DNA of 64,000 bases from Chrysopilus asiliformis (lineage: Eukaryota > Arthropoda > Insecta > Diptera > Rhagionidae). This document shows positions 23,601 to 34,589 of this stretch, one piece after another. The notes below the pieces were generated by a model, which saw nothing but the letters and a program-made list of their open reading frames with translations, did not search any database and was not told the DNA's origin. The position numbers and the translations under genes were made by a program. Each line of letters starts with the position of its first letter. Position 1 is the first letter of the stretch. The DNA is taken from assembly GCA_964034945.1 (NCBI GenBank), contig OZ035962.1, positions 101,440,284 through 101,504,283 on the forward strand, given 5' to 3'.

Positions 23601-26600
23601 TTATTTATTAATGAAATTAAGAGTTTTAATTTTCGTCGGAAAAAGCTTCAACAACCTCCAAAAAGGTCACTTTAATCTAAATCTCATGAATTCTAGATTC
23701 GTTTAATTAATAAATGCAAAGTCACATTAAAAAAAAACTTGATTTCGTTACTTTAAAATAAAAATTATGTCGTCCACAAGTTATGACCGTTACAATAAAA
23801 TTTAAAGACCCCAGTGCGAATATTTTCTACTATTTATCATACTAATATAAAAAAATGAGTAGGTGTCTGTCTGTTCCCCTTTCACGCAAAAACGGCTGAA
23901 CCGATTGACTTGAAATTTGGCATGAGTGTCTGTGGTAGTTCTGGTTCCAACACAGGCATACGGAAAAGTAGCGCGAGGGGTGGGGGGAGTAAGGGGAGAG
24001 GGTAAAGTGATTTTGAAATTTAGTTTTCGCGCTATGTTACTCTTTCGCGGGGAAACTACTGAACCGATTGGCCTGAAATTTGGCATAGATGTTCGTTGGG
24101 GGTCTAGCCCCAACATAGACCCATTAAAAAGTAGCCCGAGAGGCGGGGGAGTAAGGGGAGGGGGTAAAGTGATCTCGAAATTTAGCTCTTCCTCTATGTT
24201 ACCCTTTCGCGGGGAAACTACCGAGCCGATTGACCTGAAGTTTAGCTCCAACATAGACCATAAAAAAAATTGAAAAAACTGAACCCGGCAACGACGGGTA
24301 TGCAAGCTAGTCTGTTTATATATTATTTCTTTCATCATATTTTAAGTACTCGTATTCTAAGTACATTCTAAGTAGCCTTTAACAATTTTTCAGCACTACT
24401 CGCCGTTTTCGAGAAATCACCAAAAACTGTTTCGTTTGTGTAGAGGACGGTGAAGGGATGGTCCGATTTTGCCCGCTCAAGAATTTTGCCTTATTATTTA
24501 CGAGAAACACAATTTCAAGTCTCTAGCTCAATCCTTTCAAAAGTTATATGTTCACGGACACACTCACGGACGGACTGAGATAAAAAATTTTTTGTCATCC
24601 CTAACACCCTGGTGTAGTTCATTTTTGAGTTCAACGATTGGTTCGATGCGTTATAAACGGTGTACTAAATCTAATAAATTCTTATATGATTCTCACACAG
24701 AGTATAAAAGTGAATATGATTTAATGGCATTTAATGCCGGAGCTGCGTTAAAAGGCGTTGGTTAACATAATTTTGTATAGAATTGAGTTCTGATATTTGT
24801 GCGAAAATAAACAGCAAATTTCTCTGCTTCACAACATTTTGCATACAAATGTTTACATCATTTCGCTAAATTGAATTACGAGTATTTGCATAAACAATAA
24901 TTATTGTCTATGGTTATACGCTATAAAATAAATCACAGATAGGCAGGTACTTGTCATTAAAAGGTAAAAAAAAAATACCGAGAAAATGTATGCAAAAACA
25001 AACAACTCTTAATGACTTTAGATAACGAGTACGTACTCGTACTAGATGTAATTGCAAATGTAATACTTGTAACTCACCAGAATCGACGAAAATTGCTGCT
25101 AAACATGCGATTCCACTGAAGATTAAGGATCCACTCTGTGACATTCTTCGACCGATTTTTTCTAAAACGAAATAAATAATTAAGAATGCTGGAATCTCAA
25201 CAGCGCTGACCAGGATGAAATTCATATATTTATCCCCCGCGAGAGCCACGGAATTCAAACTGAGTCCGTAGTACACGAATGTGTTTGTTAGCCAGCAAAA
25301 CGAGCAATTCACGATCCTCCAGAACATCCTTGGAGACTTGAAAGCGCTAAAAATCGGATAACGCTCCTGTGGCGGTTTCAGTTTCTCCAGCGTGGGTGAC
25401 TCCTTGCAACACTGATTCAAGCGAACCAAAGAGGATTCGGAAATTGTTGTATTATTACATTTAGCTGCCCTCCGCAGGACTTTAATGGCTTCTTCGGTTT
25501 TTCCCTGAGACAGGAGCCATCGGACGCTTTCCGGCGTTAGCCAAAAGTACAGGATGTGAATGAAGGCCGGAATGTAAAGGACGCGCAGGAAAGTCCTCCA
25601 GTTGCGCACGTACATTGCGGTAACGCCCAACAGGATCTCACCTACAGGATAGAATGCTGAGAGTACTGTCGATCCAAGGACTCGTTTCTCAGGCCCTACC
25701 AACTCTACGCCAACGATGAACGCTGCAGCATAGACGACGCTCCCCAGGGCCGCATCGAGGAACTCAAATGTAACGAACATCGAATAGTTGGTTGAGAATG
25801 ATCGCAATGTGCCCATCAAAGCACTCAACGTTGCTCCAACCACCAGGGCGAAACGTCTTCCATATCTAATTGAAATTGAATTAAATCGAATTGAATTATT
25901 GGTAATTAAATTGGTTCCATGATTAAGATTGAGTGACATCTTTATAAATACAAACCTATCGGACACGAAGCCACCCAGGGGCATCCCAACAAATTGACCA
26001 ATGCTGTTTGCACTCCCCACCAACGCCAAATACCATTCGTTTTCCGGGCATGTGATGTCCCACTATGAACAAAACAAATCGGAGAAAATCGGTATAAATC
26101 AATTAGATGAGTAGATTTTGATTTTATTCTGTATATTAATTGGAGATAATACGAGGAATTTTATGAATCAGCAGAAAGATTTTTGCACGCGTTTCATGGT
26201 TTTCTTAATTAAATTAATTTTTGGGATTTTACGGTGGTGAAATCTCGGTCAGGGATCTAAATATTTGCGTAATTGTACACGGAACCTGATTGTATTCATG
26301 ACAGAGATCGTATCGAGAATGGGGGCAGATAGAAACTTTTTGATCAGTGCGAAATCCGCTTTAGGTCTGTTTGTCTGTCGAATTGTCGGTCTGTTTGTCA
26401 GTCGAATTGTCGGTCTGTCTGTCTGTCGAATTGTCGGTCTGTTTGTCTGTCGAATTGTCGGTCTGTCGGTTTGTCTGTCGGTCGGTCTGTCGGCCTGTCT
26501 GTCGGTCTGTCTGTCGGTCTGTCGGTCTGTCGGTCTGTCGGTATGTCTGTCGGTCTGTCTGTCATTCTGTCTGTCTGTCGGTCACTGTCCGTCTGTTTGT

Positions 26601-28837
26601 CGTTCTGTCGGTCTGTCCGTTATACGTATCTTTAAATTCGAGAACGCGTCGAGCTAGCGGCTTAAAATTTTCTGTAGTAAACCTCATACCAAAATCGTAG
26701 TTTTCTATCCACTTTTGAAAAAGTAACGGTAACAATAATAGGTATCTCCAATACATTTTTTGTTGAAAATATATTGAGGTGGAATTGCGTGCGGTCACAA
26801 GTGATAGTGGCTGTCATCCTTAAATTTTTTGGAACCCGGTAGTACGAAAGTTTTGCAAATTTTAATCAAAATGGAATCATAAAGAGGTGGTACTCGTGTA
26901 GCTGCCGTTTTTTATTAGAATTTTACTGAATTCCGAAAATTGACGGGTGACAGTCATTATCAACTATCACCTTACGCGATTCCACCCCTGTTTTTTGAAA
27001 ATTTCTCGATAACGATGCGAATTTGGGAAAAATGCGTATAACCAAATATCAAGGATGTAAAATGCTCCACGTTTTTTGTATTGGACGAAAACCAATGAAA
27101 AAAAGAAAATGCACCGCAGGCGACTATTTTGGTGAAGATTTAAATTAAGAGATGCACAGTTCCAAGCAAAAATTAACTTAATTTTTCGAGCACTATACAA
27201 TCGATAAATAATGGCAAGGAAAGTTTTAAAAATACTAATAGAGATAAAAGCGCCTCAGGCAAAATCTTTTGAAATACATGCGTATTTGTGAAAAATCGTA
27301 GAAAAGTGCTCCACAGGAATGCTATTTTGAGGAACGTTCTGCCGAAATAGAGTTTCTTTCGCATATTTAGTGATCGTTTTTCTCTAGCGTTTGATAAATT
27401 TTAAAACTAAATTGACAAATCTGGGAGAAAAGTTTAGATTTCAGAAAATCAGGTCCACGGCATACTATTGTTAAAAAATTAAGTTTCGGTTAGCCTACTT
27501 AAACCGTAGAAATTCTGGGACCTAAATCATTTCAGATGTACATAAGTTGCTAAGTTTCGTTGGTCCAAAATAACACCTAGTATTATAATTTCTTAATCAC
27601 TAGAAATAAAAGACTTTGAAATCGAAAGATTTTCGCTTGGAGCGCAGTTTCTCCAAAAGTGACTGCGTTTTATGAATTTTCCTTACAAAAATTCGCCTGC
27701 GGCACATTTTATTCAATCATTTTCAAAAGTGGGATGCCTGTTTCTAGAAGTTTTGCCTGCGGTGCAATTTTTGTTGTACTTTTAAAACATAAAACAAATC
27801 CTCTTCACTCTGAAAAGGATTTCAAAATGTTTACTATTATTAAGCATTAAAAATTGTGACACACTTCGTCGCCTCCTCCCCCCCCCCCTCACTATCACCC
27901 ACCTACTCTTCACCGGAAATCTGTTCCGGATTGACACAAAAAAAATGATCACCCTTAAGGGACAAACAGATGACGGCAGCAACTGCGACTGCGGCTTCGG
28001 CTTCAAAATAAATTTAGCAGAATCTCTAAATTCGACGACGTCGTCGTGGGGGTGCCACCGAAAATTTTAGAGAAAATGAGGACTGACAACACCGATATAT
28101 AATAAGTGAACGTCAAAAGTGTTTTGTGCAATATAATAACATTAATTAATAATAACATCATAATAATACAAAAACGCGCACACAATTAACATCAATTTTT
28201 GAAAATTATCGTACAGAACAATCATTTTTTATATCTTGCAAACACGATTCAGAAATGTCAAAGTTGTTGTTGTTGGAACGCTGCCCGACGTCGAGTTTCA
28301 TGCATGTGTTCCACTCGACTTTTCGACGCCCAAAATGACGTCGCAGTCGACGCCGCAGTCGCAGTCGCAGTTGCTGCCGTCATCTGTTTGTCCCTTTAGT
28401 TTAAGGCGATTCATTTTTGAAAATCAAAATTTTCGACTCTATACCTCACTGGAAATTGTCCATTCATCCGGTTTGAATATCAAATCATTACAGGATTCAA
28501 CTGCGGAACTATTAAACCACTCACTAGGACATAAGTCCGTTTCAAGAGTTTCATTCACTGTTACTACCGAATATCGTTTACACGCTTCCGGTACGCCATC
28601 CACAAACGGAACTGTCCAATTCAAAAATGGTTCTAAATATCCACTCGATTCGGTGTCACATTCGGGAATTTTGCACCTATAATCCACATTACCCGCGGTA
28701 AAAATATAACTGATTGTTGATATCGCGTTAAACATCATTGGAATACATATTAAAATGTATGTTACCAGCTGATATCTGCCCAATTGGCCCAATTCACTAA
28801 ACACAGAGTCTAAATCGAATTCTTCCGATGCAACCAT
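17622..28837 (-). CDS. SLC22 organic cation-type transporter, isoform from first exon V1
   Basis: Complement(join(17622..17783, 18145..18326, 25078..25865, 25956..26062, 28445..28837)); 543 residues; frames join at every GT-AG junction. SLC22 proteins move organic cations, carnitine and other small metabolites across the plasma membrane. V1 (residues 1-131) supplies TM1 and the long extracellular loop with cysteines and sequons NWT, NET and NSS. Exon 2 completes it with WDITCPENEW and reaches the loop motif SDRYGRR (about 165). PESVRWLL is at about 278-285, the second GRR at EKIGRRMS, and the terminal PETLNTKLPDT in the last exon. Intron 3 (6.75 kb) and intron 1 (2.4 kb) are full of transposons. 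Three more intact first exons (V2-V4) lie upstream with the same phase-0 donor. Its stop is 81 bases from that of the MFSD8-like gene. Related to Drosophila Orct; substrate unknown. Confidence 0.92.
18327..19835. other. intron 3 of SLC22 gene, repeat-derived part
   Basis: No exon seen. 18540-19100 belongs to a dispersed family with the phrase GCGGTTCAGAAGATAACAG, also found at 34680-34720 in diverged form. The rest is AT-rich. Confidence 0.5.
19836..20245. mobile_element. PIF/Harbinger-like MITE (TTA target site)
   Basis: Ends AGGTGCCGCT and AGCGGCACCT are inverted and flanked by TTA on each side (19833-19835, 20246-20248). The inverted repeat extends imperfectly for about 28 bases. The interior contains a second palindrome (about 19890-19930 against 19950-19990, core GAGAGTCGCTCGCAGAAACT). 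No coding capacity; 410 bases. Confidence 0.8.
20246..21239. other. intron 3 of SLC22 gene, AT-rich, one CLEAR-like palindrome
   Basis: No exon or transposon recognised. GTCACGTGAC at 20639-20648 is a perfect match to the CLEAR palindrome bound by TFEB/Mitf-type factors; function unproven. Confidence 0.4.
21240..22250 (+). repeat. dispersed GGATAACGTG family copy
   Basis: Shares with 30480-31110 (inverted), 45400-45680 and 51530-51720 an AAGCTTTTATTTAGCTTG head, a TGTCAGGGTCAAAT phrase, TTTTGACCCAC, GATTGACTTGAAATTTTGCA and repeated GTAAGGATAACGTGATTATC phrases. Class unknown. A pogo-like MITE interrupts this copy. Confidence 0.75.
21496..21751. mobile_element. pogo/Tigger-like MITE
   Basis: Perfect inverted termini CAGGTATCCCTCGAGTTACG, TA duplicated on each side (21494-21495, 21752-21753), 256 bases, no coding capacity. 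The interrupted host family reads straight across this point in its other copies (ACTACTTCGTC). Confidence 0.85.
22251..22732. other. intron 3 of SLC22 gene, AT-rich
   Basis: No exon, gene or clear repeat boundary seen. Confidence 0.4.
22733..23277. mobile_element. TA-flanked MITE, host of a nested MITE
   Basis: Termini CACTCAGAAAAATG and CATTTTTCTGAGTG are inverted and flanked by TA. The element is split internally by the PIF-like MITE at 22927-23170. Non-coding. Confidence 0.8.
22927..23170. mobile_element. PIF/Harbinger-like MITE nested in a second MITE
   Basis: Starts AGCTCGATCCAGACTACACG and ends with its complement, TTA on both sides (22924-22926, 23171-23173). Inverted arms of at least 30 bases continue with the phrase ATGTACGGGGTACGAG. 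The open frame spanning it is not a gene. Confidence 0.85.
23278..23837. other. intron 3 of SLC22 gene, AT-rich
   Basis: No exon or repeat boundary recognised. Confidence 0.4.
23838..24312 (-). repeat. inverted copy of the CCCGTCGTTGCCGGG repeat
   Basis: Reverse complement of the family at 3335-3652, longer because the block with TTTCGCGGGGAAACTAC occurs twice (about 24045-24060 and 24208-24226). Ends with GACGGGTATGCAAGCTAG. Confidence 0.75.
24313..25077. other. intron 3 of SLC22 gene; satellite-less copy of the tract-bearing repeat
   Basis: 24400-24680 matches 38030-38680 (GAGAAAC, TCTCTAGCTCAATCCTTTC, CCCTAACACCCTGGTGTAG) but has only a short CGGACGGAC seed instead of the long satellite. 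The rest is AT-rich. Confidence 0.6.
26240..26990 (-). repeat. tract-bearing dispersed repeat, inverted, in SLC22 intron 1
   Basis: 26365-26620 is an array of CTGT/CGGT units, the complement of the CAGACCGA/CAGACAGA satellite. The flanks (TATACGTATCTTTAAATTCG, GCTAGCGG, ACCAAAATCGTAGTTTTCTA) are the inverse of 5560-5658. 26850-26990 also matches 6310-6410 and 6572-6590 and shows the empty site of the foldback insertion there. Confidence 0.8.
26991..27589. other. SLC22 intron 1, repeat relics
   Basis: AT-rich sequence with phrases of the tract-bearing family (TTCTCGATAACG, CGTATAACCAAAT). No exon seen. Confidence 0.4.
27590..27955 (+). repeat. second copy of the 4490-4850 repeat
   Basis: Same order of phrases as at 4490-4850, ending TTGACACAAAAAAA then a CACCCT phrase. 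The PIF-like MITE at 27958 has inserted at its 3' end. Confidence 0.7.
27958..28395. mobile_element. PIF/Harbinger-like MITE with 35-bp perfect TIRs
   Basis: Inverted repeats 27959-27993 and 28360-28394 match at every base and begin GGGACAAACAGATGACGGCA, with an outer A/T pair and TTA flanks (27955-27957, 28396-28398). It lies only 50 bases downstream of the donor of first exon V1. Non-coding. Confidence 0.9.
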
Positions 28838-29692
28838 TGTGAGCCGTTTTTTTTTTTCAAAAATTGCCGTAAAAAAAGTTGTTAAAAAAAAGAAATCAAA
28901 AAATCAATAAAATATTGACTAAATCGTATTTAAATTTAAATCACTTCGGACATCAAAGCGATATTATTCAAATTCAAGCAGCGTGTGTCGCTTTTATATC
29001 AGCATCTTGTTCAAATTTAAACTTTGAAATCAATCAGTCGCTTTTTTTCAAAATTTTTCCATTCTTGTGATTATAGACGAGATTCTTGTATAGAATTCCC
29101 ACTGATATCGCGTAAGAACTCGTTTTTCTGATTTTATAATTGTCTATACTACGACTGATTGCGGATATACTATGAGTATATATCTTTATTGAGTATGAAA
29201 AATCCGTAATACTGTATCATTTTTTGTACTAATTTTTATTTGTGATGTTAATATTAACAGCGGACTCAAAACGTCGTAAAAATTTTAAAAATCGCGTTCT
29301 TAAATCACATAATATTAATAATGGCGGGAATTTATTACAGCGGTTCTGTCCGTTACGAGCGATATTTACAAACTGGCTGAACTAAAATATAATCTGCCAC
29401 TAAAAACTCACTTCGGCGTTTATCTTTTATTTTATTTTATTTTACTGACTGCTCAATAAAATTAATAGCATTTCATGATTAAATGTTTGTTTTCATAATT
29501 TTACCTTGCTTTTTTTTCTAGATTTGATCGTTTTTTAGTGTCATATTGCACTTTTTTTCGCTTAACATTTATTAGCGTTCAGGTGTGAATCGCGCCTGAT
29601 ATTGGGTTCGTTTAATTAACACTTTTGTGAATGAAACCGAACTATTTTTAACAAAAATCACTAATGACGTAGAATTCCGATAATATTTTTAT
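28838..29692. other. V1 upstream region
   Basis: Apart from the TATA candidate, AT-rich sequence without genes or recognised repeats. Confidence 0.4.
28991..28998 (-). promoter_or_regulatory. TATA box candidate for first exon V1
   Basis: TATAAAAG on the minus strand, about 155 bases upstream of the V1 start codon. A canonical TATA, but no good initiator was seen downstream. Confidence 0.45.
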
Positions 29693-29920
29693 TTACAAAA
29701 ATATTTTTATATTGCATCTATCGAACATATGATTCATGAAATTAGCGCTTCGGGATACGAAAATCCAAAAGTAATTTTTTTTTTCGTTGTGTTCAAATTT
29801 AAAATCGTGAAATTCTCGCGATGACACCTGAATTTTCACTGGAATACCGTTTAACATATGATAATTGATAACTAATACCGAAGTTAAATTAAATTTTACA
29901 GGGTTCAAATTTCGTTTCAA
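29693..29920 (-). pseudogene. possible decayed SLC22 first exon
   Basis: A 75-codon minus-strand frame contains LNGIPVKIQ followed by spacing and residues reminiscent of the SLC22 loop (NGIPVKCERY in V3). At DNA level GGTATTCCAGTGAAA matches V3 with one change, and AAATTACTTTTG follows at similar spacing. TM1 and the GAG|gt donor are not recognisable. If correct, it is a dead member between V1 and V2. Chance similarity is not excluded. Confidence 0.3.
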
Positions 29921-30479
29921 AAATCCGCTGAATTCACTGTTTTATAAATAAAAACCCTTTGATTTGCAAAAAAAAAAAACTATGAACGTTGCAAATAATC
30001 CAAGTGGGAGTCAATGAAAATCAGTTCAGCAGACAAATTGTTAAGAAAAAAAAACTCTTTTCACTTTCGACAAACGAATAACTCGTTGGACAGCAGGTGA
30101 CGAACTGAACATAATTTTTAACCGGTTCTAGTAATTAAAAATGAATTTGAATTTCTAATGGACAATTAATTTGCTGACTATTCTATTTGATATCAAATAT
30201 AACGCCCCTGTAAATAATATCATATTCTAAAAAAACCTTCGGAAAATCATAAACGGTGTTTGGACAAATGGAAATTAGATGCTGCGTTATCAAGCATAAT
30301 TTATATTGAGGTGTTATTACTAGAAAAAAAATTTACTACTCTTTTTCAGATTTTTTCCAAAAATATACTATTTGTTCTATAGAATTATTTACGCCTCTTT
30401 TTTTAAAATTTCTGGCAAATCATCTGTTGCTACTTGAAGCATTTTAATTAGAGAATTATGATGAAAGCCAATTTTATCT
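29921..30479. other. AT-rich DNA
   Basis: Nothing recognised. Confidence 0.4.
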
Positions 30480-31110
30480 AAAAAAGTCAATTTTTTTTAA
30501 AAAAAAAAGCTTTTATTTAAAAAATGTTAAAAAATGTACTAAAAATAAAAATAAAACATATTTTTTGAGGGCTGTGTATAGCAAGTAAAAGCGAGATATA
30601 TACTCTTAAGTTTTTAAGCTTTTATATCGTTTTTATTTTTAATACACATTATTTCCTTTTTAGTAATTTTTTAATGCCAGAACCGAATTAAGGGACCCCA
30701 AAACCCTCAGACGAGATCTTCTTCTGGAAAATTTGAGGAAAAGGATAATCACGTTATCCTAACAGAACCTTTTATTATCCTTACAGACTTCTTACCACCA
30801 GATATAGATTCAGCGACCCGAAAAACCCCCAGATGACATTTTTTCCCGGAAAATTTGAGGAAAAGGATAATCACGTTATCCTAGCAGGACCTTCTCTTAT
30901 CTATACAAGGACGAAGTAGTGAAAATATTTTATTGTCAACAGAATTAAGTATGTGTGCTAAATTTTTAGTCAATTAGATGAGTGGAGTGAGTCAAAATTA
31001 GATTGCAAGATTTGAACCTGACAGATAAACAAACAAACCGATACGAAGGCAAGCTAAATAAAAACTTCTAAAAAGCCAGCTAAATAAAAGCTTTTAAAAA
31101 TGCAACACCA
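30480..31110 (-). repeat. inverted copy of the GGATAACGTG family
   Basis: Same phrases as 21240-22250 in reverse order, including two blocks of AAGGATAATCACGTTATCCT and a terminal AGCTAAATAAAAGC. Confidence 0.75.
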
Positions 31111-31508
31111 TTCATGCTGTGCTTGCAATCTTGCAGACAAAAAGTTGCAATCATACGCAGCTTTGTTGCTTCGCAGCACAGATCCGCAGATTTGTTCGAT
31201 ATTTTGATGAATGTTCACATCACCGAAAAGATTTTTTTTAAAGTTTTCTGCTGTAGAAAGGTTTTTTTTGCGTTACAACATGATTAAAAATAGTTATTCT
31301 GTAATAGTAGCAGGTCATTTGCCCCTTACATCGTTGGTGAGGAGAAAAAGCCGTCGTCGGCTTACCAAACGAAGTTGTTGGATAAAACCCTGGAAACTAA
31401 ACCAAAGACAGATTTTCCCCGTTTATCCTGTTTGCTTTCAATTGAAATAAGTTTCGAAAGGCGAAAAATTCTGCTAGTTGAAAGTGTCAATTTCTGCTAG
31501 TTCTTCTG

Positions 31509-31730
31509 GGCACCAATCATGTATTCCGACGCGTCTCTGTCTTTCGACTTCGACGCAGCTTTTAACTCTTGACTTCGCCATATCTACAGCTTCAAATTTC
31601 ACTATGAATCGAAACGTGATTCTGACTGTCACTCCAGGAAATTTGAAGCTGCTGATATGGCGAAGTCAAGAGTTAAAAGCTTTCGTCGAAGTTGAAAGAC
31701 AGAGACGCGTCGGAATACATGATTGGTGCC
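31509..31730. repeat. long inverted repeat (92-bp arms)
   Basis: 31509-31600 is inverted at 31638-31730 with few mismatches and a 37-base spacer; the outer end is GGCACCAATCATGTATTCCG. A transcript would form a long hairpin. No flanking duplication identified. Confidence 0.9.
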
Positions 31731-31817
31731 CTGGTTCTAACAAAGTAGCACCGCAAAAATTTCAAGCAGAAGAAGCTTTTTCTGGAAGCGGCTAATTTTC
31801 AATTTTAGTGTTTACAC

Positions 31818-32707
31818 CAGTGACGTGGCGTGCTGCTTTCAGTAGGGTGTTCAATATTAAGTTTCTGTTAAATGATAAGACGTCTACTCTTAGTTCTATC
31901 CAGGATCACGTCTGGGACGTGATAGACGAAGATCCAATTTTTCCTCGATATTTAATTGAGAAAATGGTTTCTCAAACAATTTTTCGATTGCGCATCCGCA
32001 TTCACAAGCCATAATATTAAATTAATTATTTCTCATACACAAAAGCCAACTGAACACCTGTAAAATCAGAAACCGACTGAGCTGATGAGCAAGCAATATT
32101 GCTGTTTTGCTTGGCACACACACCCACACGCATCAGCACGTCAGCCGAACGGCCATACGATGGTCGGTTTTCTATTGTCGGGTTTCGCAGCATCACGGCC
32201 AGCAGCAAGCAACATCGCATCGGTTCGCCGTGCGGCTTTTTCTGGAGCACCCAAATTCATCATTGTGTGCGGTTATTTCTTGTGAACTTTGTGTGCGGTG
32301 AAACGTTTTTTATTATAGACTTTTACTTAGTCATATGTGTTTTTACTTCGCTTTGGTGCGCTGTAAATTGGAGAACACTCGAGTCGGTCGAATGACCGAA
32401 AGAGTCGGTATTGCGTTTCGAGTGTGTTTCGCTAAGGGGCGAGTAGGAAAGAAGGCAACAAGCAAATTTTACTTTGGTTCGCTGTAAAGTGGAGAACACT
32501 TGGTTGCTCGAAAGATCGAAAGATAAAGAAACAGGTTGGTAATGTAGGGTGCGGGTGCTTTAGGCAACCATTGCCATTGGTAAATTGTCGAAAGAATTGG
32601 CACAAAAAAAAGAAATTTTTTAACAATACATATTGGATTTCCGATACATATTGGATTTCAGTAGGGTGTGCAGTGAACACCCTCGCACCTTAGAAGAAAC
32701 GTCACTG
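31818..32707. mobile_element. hAT-like non-autonomous element
   Basis: Begins CAGTGACGT, ends ACGTCACTG, and is flanked by an 8-bp direct duplication GTTTACAC (31810-31817 and 32708-32715). The subterminal phrase CAGTAGGGTGT occurs near both ends. No transposase frame; the small open frames around 32100 are not convincing. Confidence 0.85.
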
Positions 32708-32897
32708 GTTTACACGTAACTGGTTTTGCAGTTGCGCAGCATTTGAAAATACTGCTGCTGTTTCACAAGCTGCGCCGTTTTCTGGGTTGCAGAGGACTTC
32801 AGACATAGTAGCCTGCAGGCAGCGCTGTTTTTCGTCATGCTGCGCAGTAAAAGCAGGTAAGTGTGATATTAGCGTTGGATGAGTTCTGATTGCAGTA

Positions 32898-33240
32898 CAC
32901 GGCAAAAAATCCTGGAGTATTTTTCAATCCAAAAATTATATTGACGAAATCTTAATACATATTTTGGATTGGAATTTAATACATGCAAATTTTTGAAAAT
33001 ATTTTAGCCTTTTTTGCAGTCATATTTGAAAAGTTTTTTATTATGTATCGAACTTAAGTACTTTTAACATTAATGTCTACAATTTAATCAAAATTTTAGA
33101 CTTTAATACTGATCTAAACCAAAAATAAATTTATAAAAATTTCCAATCCATATTATTGGATTAGAATTTTCCATTGGATTACATATAGGCCCACCGTAAT
33201 CCAGTTTTGATTGGAATTCACTCCAAGATTTTTTGCCGTG
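32898..33240. mobile_element. TA-flanked MITE
   Basis: Inverted ends CACGGCAAAAAATC and GATTTTTTGCCGTG with TA on each side (32896-32897, 33241-33242); 343 bases, non-coding. Confidence 0.85.
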
Positions 33241-33624
33241 TACGATGTGCTTTTCGACATATGAATATTTTTAGCTTTAATAATCTCCAACAATTATGTT
33301 TAATTTTGATAAAGTATTTTTTTTTCTTGAAATCTGTAAGGGGCTCTACGCAAATTTTCGGTCTTTCAAAGCTCCCCCCCCCCTTTCTTTTCCACCTTCG
33401 TCTTGATTTTTCGCGATTTTTTTGTATGAAACTCGGTCTGTTTTTGGAAAATATTACTTAGACTTTTGTCTAACGCTTGGCTGTATGGGTTATTATGAAA
33501 AAGTTAGCATATTTGATTACAATCCAAAAATGTTTGGTAAATTTGATTATAATAAAAGACAGTTGGCGAACAAGTCTGGTTAATTTTTGTTGCGCAAGTA
33601 TGAAATACTTATTTTTTACTTTAC
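33241..33624. other. repeat-derived DNA downstream of V2
   Basis: Matches 36270-36510 in the same orientation (ATTTTCGGTCTTTC, AAGCTCCCCCC or AAGCCCCCCTT, TTTTTCGCGATTTTTTTGTATG), each copy lying 3' of a first exon (V2, V3). It may be part of the unit that was duplicated with the exons, or an independent repeat. Confidence 0.5.
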
Positions 33625-34020
33625 CTCATTAACAATAGTTTTTTCGTCATCCTGATAAATAAAATCACCACACGTTAAAATCGAGGAGTTGTCAAACAGA
33701 TTTTTAGGACAAAAATCACTTCCATCATAATTTAAATGTTTCACCATTGCATATCTTTCACATTTCGCTGGTATGCCATTTTTAAGTGGTATCGAATAGT
33801 TTACCCACGGCTCATTAAAAATACTGGTTGCGGTATCACAATTCGGTATTGCACATCGATAATTTAAATTTGATGTAGTGAACACGAAAGATAAACCAAC
33901 AAATGGAATAAATATCATCGGTACACATATAAGTGCGTAGACAAATATTTGGAATCGACCCCATTGTCCGATTTCACTTAAAATCGTGTCAACCGCTAAA
34001 GATTTCTCCGATTCGCACAT
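33625..34020 (-). CDS. alternative SLC22 first exon V2
   Basis: 132 codons from ATG, open to a GAG|gtaaag donor in phase 0, so it would splice in frame to exon 2 at 26062 and give 544 residues. It encodes a cytoplasmic start, TM1 (FQIFVYALICVPMIF) and the loop start YRCAIPNCDTATS, CERYAMVKHLN, FCPKNLF and CGDFIYQDDEKTIVNE. Five loop cysteines match V3 and V4; the sixth is in exon 2. Sequons NYS and NSS. No exons 2-5 follow it locally. By eye it is close to V3 and V4 and clearly more distant from V1. Alternatively an orphaned duplicate exon. Confidence 0.82.
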
Positions 34021-34316
34021 TTTTCCCCCAATTCTTAAATAAAACTTTACTAAAATACGTAAATAAATTATTCGAATTTATCACTGGATGAACACTTTTA
34101 TAATTTTTATCGCTAATTATTTTTATAATAACATAATTATAAAACAAAAAGAAATCACAGTCAGCATTAAAATTGTTTCTAACCACTATTGAAAATAAAA
34201 TGTTGCAAAAGCGCGTATTTATTAAAACTTTTGAAGAGTTTTGAAAATTTGATAATGAAAATTCAATTGAACAAAATTCAACTAAGAGACGATAATCAGT
34301 GAATGGAAAGATACGA

Positions 34317-34327
34317 CCATATAAATA
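34317..34327 (-). promoter_or_regulatory. TATA-like box and initiator candidate for V2
   Basis: TATTTATATGG on the minus strand, with TTCACTG (34297-34303) placing a start site at 34300, 27 bases downstream of the box and about 280 bases before the V2 ATG. Sequence match only. Confidence 0.4.
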
Positions 34328-34589
34328 CGTCAAACCTGGCCATTTCTATATTTTTTGTATATATTTTAAAACGTTGCTATTAAAATTTTTTCCATAAGAT
34401 TAGAAAATTTAAGCACTTTGTTTTTACGATTCGGTTATGCATTATTTTATCTAGAGGTTAATTTAATTCTTCATGTATATAATATACAAATATACTTGTA
34501 TGACAAAAGATTTCTTTTTTTGAGAAGAAAAGCATTTGAGATTTGAGCTGACTAATGGTGAAAACTTGGTCAAAGTCTCTTTAGTGGTC

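Noticed and set aside
23802..24338. 178-residue minus frame with LPPPLTPP phrases
   Set aside because: Lies entirely in a dispersed repeat also present at 3335-3652 with a different frame structure.
28236..28682. 148-residue plus-strand open frame
   Set aside because: Half is a MITE terminal repeat and half is antisense to SLC22 first exon V1.
32026..32395. Small overlapping open frames on both strands at 32.0-32.4 kb
   Set aside because: Inside a hAT-like element, mutually overlapping, no recognisable domain.
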